The translations under genes were made by a program, and so were the position numbers. Positions 4,751 through 6,222 of a DNA stretch of 6,222 nucleotides are shown here, one piece after another. The DNA lies in the NCBI GenBank assembly GCA_007116405.1, contig SKIN01000032.1:1-6222 (forward strand), written 5' to 3'. The notes under the pieces were generated by a model that worked only from the letters and a program-made list of their open reading frames with translations, was not told where the DNA came from and did no database searches. Each line of letters starts with the position of its first letter. The first letter of the stretch is position 1. This DNA comes from Candidatus Kaiserbacteria bacterium. Its GTDB lineage: Bacteria; Patescibacteriota; Minisyncoccia; Phycocordibacterales; UBA12088.

Positions 4751-5574
4751 ACATCCACAACGCTTCAGCTGAAAGGGTGCGAACGTTCAGACGTGATGTC
4801 TGGAAGTTCTACCGCGTTCACGGACGGGATGATCTTCCGTGGCGTCACACAGAGGACCCGTACAAGATACTGGTTTGCGAGGTCATGCTGCAGCAGACTC
4901 AAGTGCCGCGAGTGGTGCCAAAATATTTAGACTTTCTTGAAGCATTTCCGACTGTATCCCACTTGGCGCATGCTGATACCCACAACGTGCTCGAGCTCTG
5001 GCAAGGACTTGGCTATAACCGTAGGGCGCTTGCACTTAAGCGAGCCGCCGCTGAGGTGACGCGAATACACGGTGGCAGCATGCCTGTGGAGCGCGTCGAC
5101 CTTGAGCGGCTCCCGGGTGTCGGTGCGTACACCGCCGGTGCAGTACGGGTATTCGCGTACAACAAACCGGAAGTGCTTATTGAGACGAATATTCGCACGG
5201 TGATGTTCAACGAATTTTTCGAGAATGCCATCACTGTTTCCGATAGAGAACTGCATAGCCTGGTCGAGCAGACACTTGATACCCGAAAGCCTCGCGAGTG
5301 GTATTGGGCGCTCATGGATCTTGGTGCGCATTTGAAGCGCGCGGGAGTGCGAGTGAACAACATGAGCAGACATTATAAAAAACAACCCACATTCAAGGGC
5401 TCTGATAGACAGATACGAGGCGCGATCATCCGTACATTGGTCCAGCAAGGATCAATGGGTCAACAAAGATTGGTGAGAACTCTGTCATTTCCGTCTGAGC
5501 GCGTGAAGGAGCAAGTACGTGCCCTTACACGTGAAGGCATGCTACAAAAAAAGGATAGGAAGGTGTCTTTGTAA
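4747..5574 (+). CDS. mutY: MutY-like adenine DNA glycosylase without Fe-S cluster or NUDIX-like domain
   Basis: Probable base-excision glycosylase removing adenine mispaired with guanine or 8-oxoguanine. The 275-residue product carries MutY marks: HGRDDLPWR (25-33), CEVMLQQTQV (44-53) with catalytic Glu45, LWQGLGYNRRA (84-94), and the helix-hairpin-helix LPGVGAYTAGAV (122-133), with Tyr128 where Nth has its lyase Lys. Three departures are visible. The catalytic Asp motif (LDTNVRRV type) reads IETNIRTV (145-152), giving Glu146. ALMDLGAHLKRAG (188-200) is not followed by the four Fe-S cysteines; the only Cys is residue 44. The NUDIX-like C-terminal domain is replaced by about 58 residues (218-275) resembling a winged helix. 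I recall similar forms in other candidate-phyla bacteria, so this may be a lineage-specific family rather than a decayed gene; adenine specificity is therefore less certain. The ATGA start lacks a strong Shine-Dalgarno. Confidence 0.85.
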   Translation: MNIHNASAERVRTFRRDVWKFYRVHGRDDLPWRHTEDPYKILVCEVMLQQTQVPRVVPKYLDFLEAFPTVSHLAHADTHNVLELWQGLGYNRRALALKRAAAEVTRIHGGSMPVERVDLERLPGVGAYTAGAVRVFAYNKPEVLIETNIRTVMFNEFFENAITVSDRELHSLVEQTLDTRKPREWYWALMDLGAHLKRAGVRVNNMSRHYKKQPTFKGSDRQIRGAIIRTLVQQGSMGQQRLVRTLSFPSERVKEQVRALTREGMLQKKDRKVSL

Positions 5575-5580
5575 CCAGCC

Positions 5581-6222
5581 CTACGGTAGGAGATCTTGGA
5601 CGAATGGCCATACGCGGTCGGTCTCGATATACCACTCGTGAACGGTGTTGAAGCGTTCATGTGCCTCGGTCATGGGGTGTAAGGCCACGTTCTTGATGGC
5701 GCGCGATGTTACATAAATATAATCCGGCGTGTAGAGGAAAATTCCCGCATGTTGGTCAGTGACAAGGTCGGCAAATTGTGAGTATAGATCCTTACGCTCC
5801 TCAGCATCCTTTTCTACACGCATTTTACCTAGTATCGAGTCGACCTCTATGTCAGCATACTGAGAGATGTTCAAACCAGGGTCGTTACGTTGCGAGCTAT
5901 GCCAAAAAGCATACAGGTCTAACTCGTGACCGAGCACTTTGCCATAGAGCAGAGCCTCAAAGCGTCGGGGGCGTATTACCGACTGCACCATGTCGAGCTG
6001 ATCGAAGATCCTGAGTTCAACATCAGCGCCTAGCTCTCTCCAGCTTTCCGCGATGCGCTCAGACGAGCTCACGAGCTCTGGTGCATTCACGGTCGATAAT
6101 GAAACCGAAAGTTGCAACGTTTCGTTTCGGGTCTCGAGCTCGTAAATGCCCGTGTCTTCGTTGCGCCTCCACCCGGACTGCTCAAGGGTATTTCGAGCTT
6201 GCTCTATGCGGTTCTGTGGCGG
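5581..6222 (-). CDS. family 5 extracellular solute-binding protein (peptide ABC transporter), C-terminal part
   Basis: The frame is open from the right window edge to TAG at 5583-5581, giving the last 213 residues; the N terminus, signal peptide and most of the ligand-binding lobes lie outside. Recognisable SBP_bac_5 features are the IEQARNTLEQSGWRRNEDTG segment, equivalent to the lobe-I 'A..LL.eAGW....G' motif, then an ELGADVELR strand and DLYAFWHSSQRNDPGLNISQ, which matches the 'WhSsq..dpg.N.s.y' signature, followed by the helix containing EERKDLYSQFADLV. Proteins of this family capture oligopeptides or similar solutes at the cell surface for an ABC importer. The gene converges on the mutY-like gene with 6 nt between stops. 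A TTG at 6117 is not the real start because homologous sequence continues upstream of it. Transport partners are not in the window. Confidence 0.88.
   Translation of the reverse strand, partial: PPQNRIEQARNTLEQSGWRRNEDTGIYELETRNETLQLSVSLSTVNAPELVSSSERIAESWRELGADVELRIFDQLDMVQSVIRPRRFEALLYGKVLGHELDLYAFWHSSQRNDPGLNISQYADIEVDSILGKMRVEKDAEERKDLYSQFADLVTDQHAGIFLYTPDYIYVTSRAIKNVALHPMTEAHERFNTVHEWYIETDRVWPFVQDLLP

Noticed and set aside
4927..5448. 173-codon minus-strand frame opposite the mutY-like gene
   Set aside because: It is antisense to conserved glycosylase motifs and has no recognisable similarity of its own.
5546..5552. Run of seven A that would be a U-tract for the solute-binding gene on the minus strand
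   Set aside because: No stable GC-rich stem precedes it on that strand, and it falls inside the mutY-like coding region, where AAA/AAG lysine codons explain it.
1..6222. Alternative genetic code (TGA read as Gly or Trp)
   Set aside because: TGA ends DUF389 and nth exactly at ATGA overlaps, and no conserved frame contains an internal TGA.

Overview
The window looks like chromosomal DNA of a bacterium from the Candidate Phyla Radiation (Patescibacteria), most likely the Parcubacteria group. This is inferred from protein character and gene company, not from a marker gene. The signs are an animal/plant-type class I aldolase, a DUF389 membrane protein, an exported bactofilin-like protein with a multi-pass tail, two base-excision-repair glycosylases that both lack iron-sulfur cysteines, and a family 5 peptide-binding protein with the segment FWHSSQRNDPGLN. 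TAA, TAG and TGA all serve as stops, so the genetic code is the standard bacterial one (not code 25).

Layout. 1-77: a tight hairpin, then a long inverted repeat that is the terminator of ssrA. 67-467 (minus): tmRNA, ssrA, with an internal tag frame at 299-379. 468-515: a short spacer holding a nested palindrome. 516-962 (minus): smpB. 963-1053: a divergent promoter region; both flanking start codons lie seven bases after an extended -10 element, so both mRNAs are predicted to be leaderless. 1054-5574 (plus): five tightly packed genes, for class I fructose-bisphosphate aldolase, DUF389 membrane protein, membrane-anchored bactofilin-like protein, endonuclease III (nth) and a MutY-like glycosylase. 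Junctions are a 1-nt gap, a 4-nt overlap, about 56 nt of overlap, and a 4-nt overlap, so this reads as one operon. 5581-6222 (minus): the C-terminal part of a family 5 extracellular solute-binding protein, convergent with the operon and cut by the window edge.

How the genes work together. The minus-strand pair smpB-ssrA is the complete trans-translation ribosome-rescue module. The plus-strand operon mixes central carbon metabolism, two membrane/envelope proteins and oxidative DNA-damage repair. Its most unusual aspect is the tandem glycosylase pair: both keep the helix-hairpin-helix glycosylase core, neither has the four-cysteine [4Fe-4S] loop, and the MutY-like protein also has Glu in place of the catalytic Asp and a short C-terminal domain in place of the usual NUDIX-like one. 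No CRISPR array, tRNA, insertion sequence or transposase was seen.
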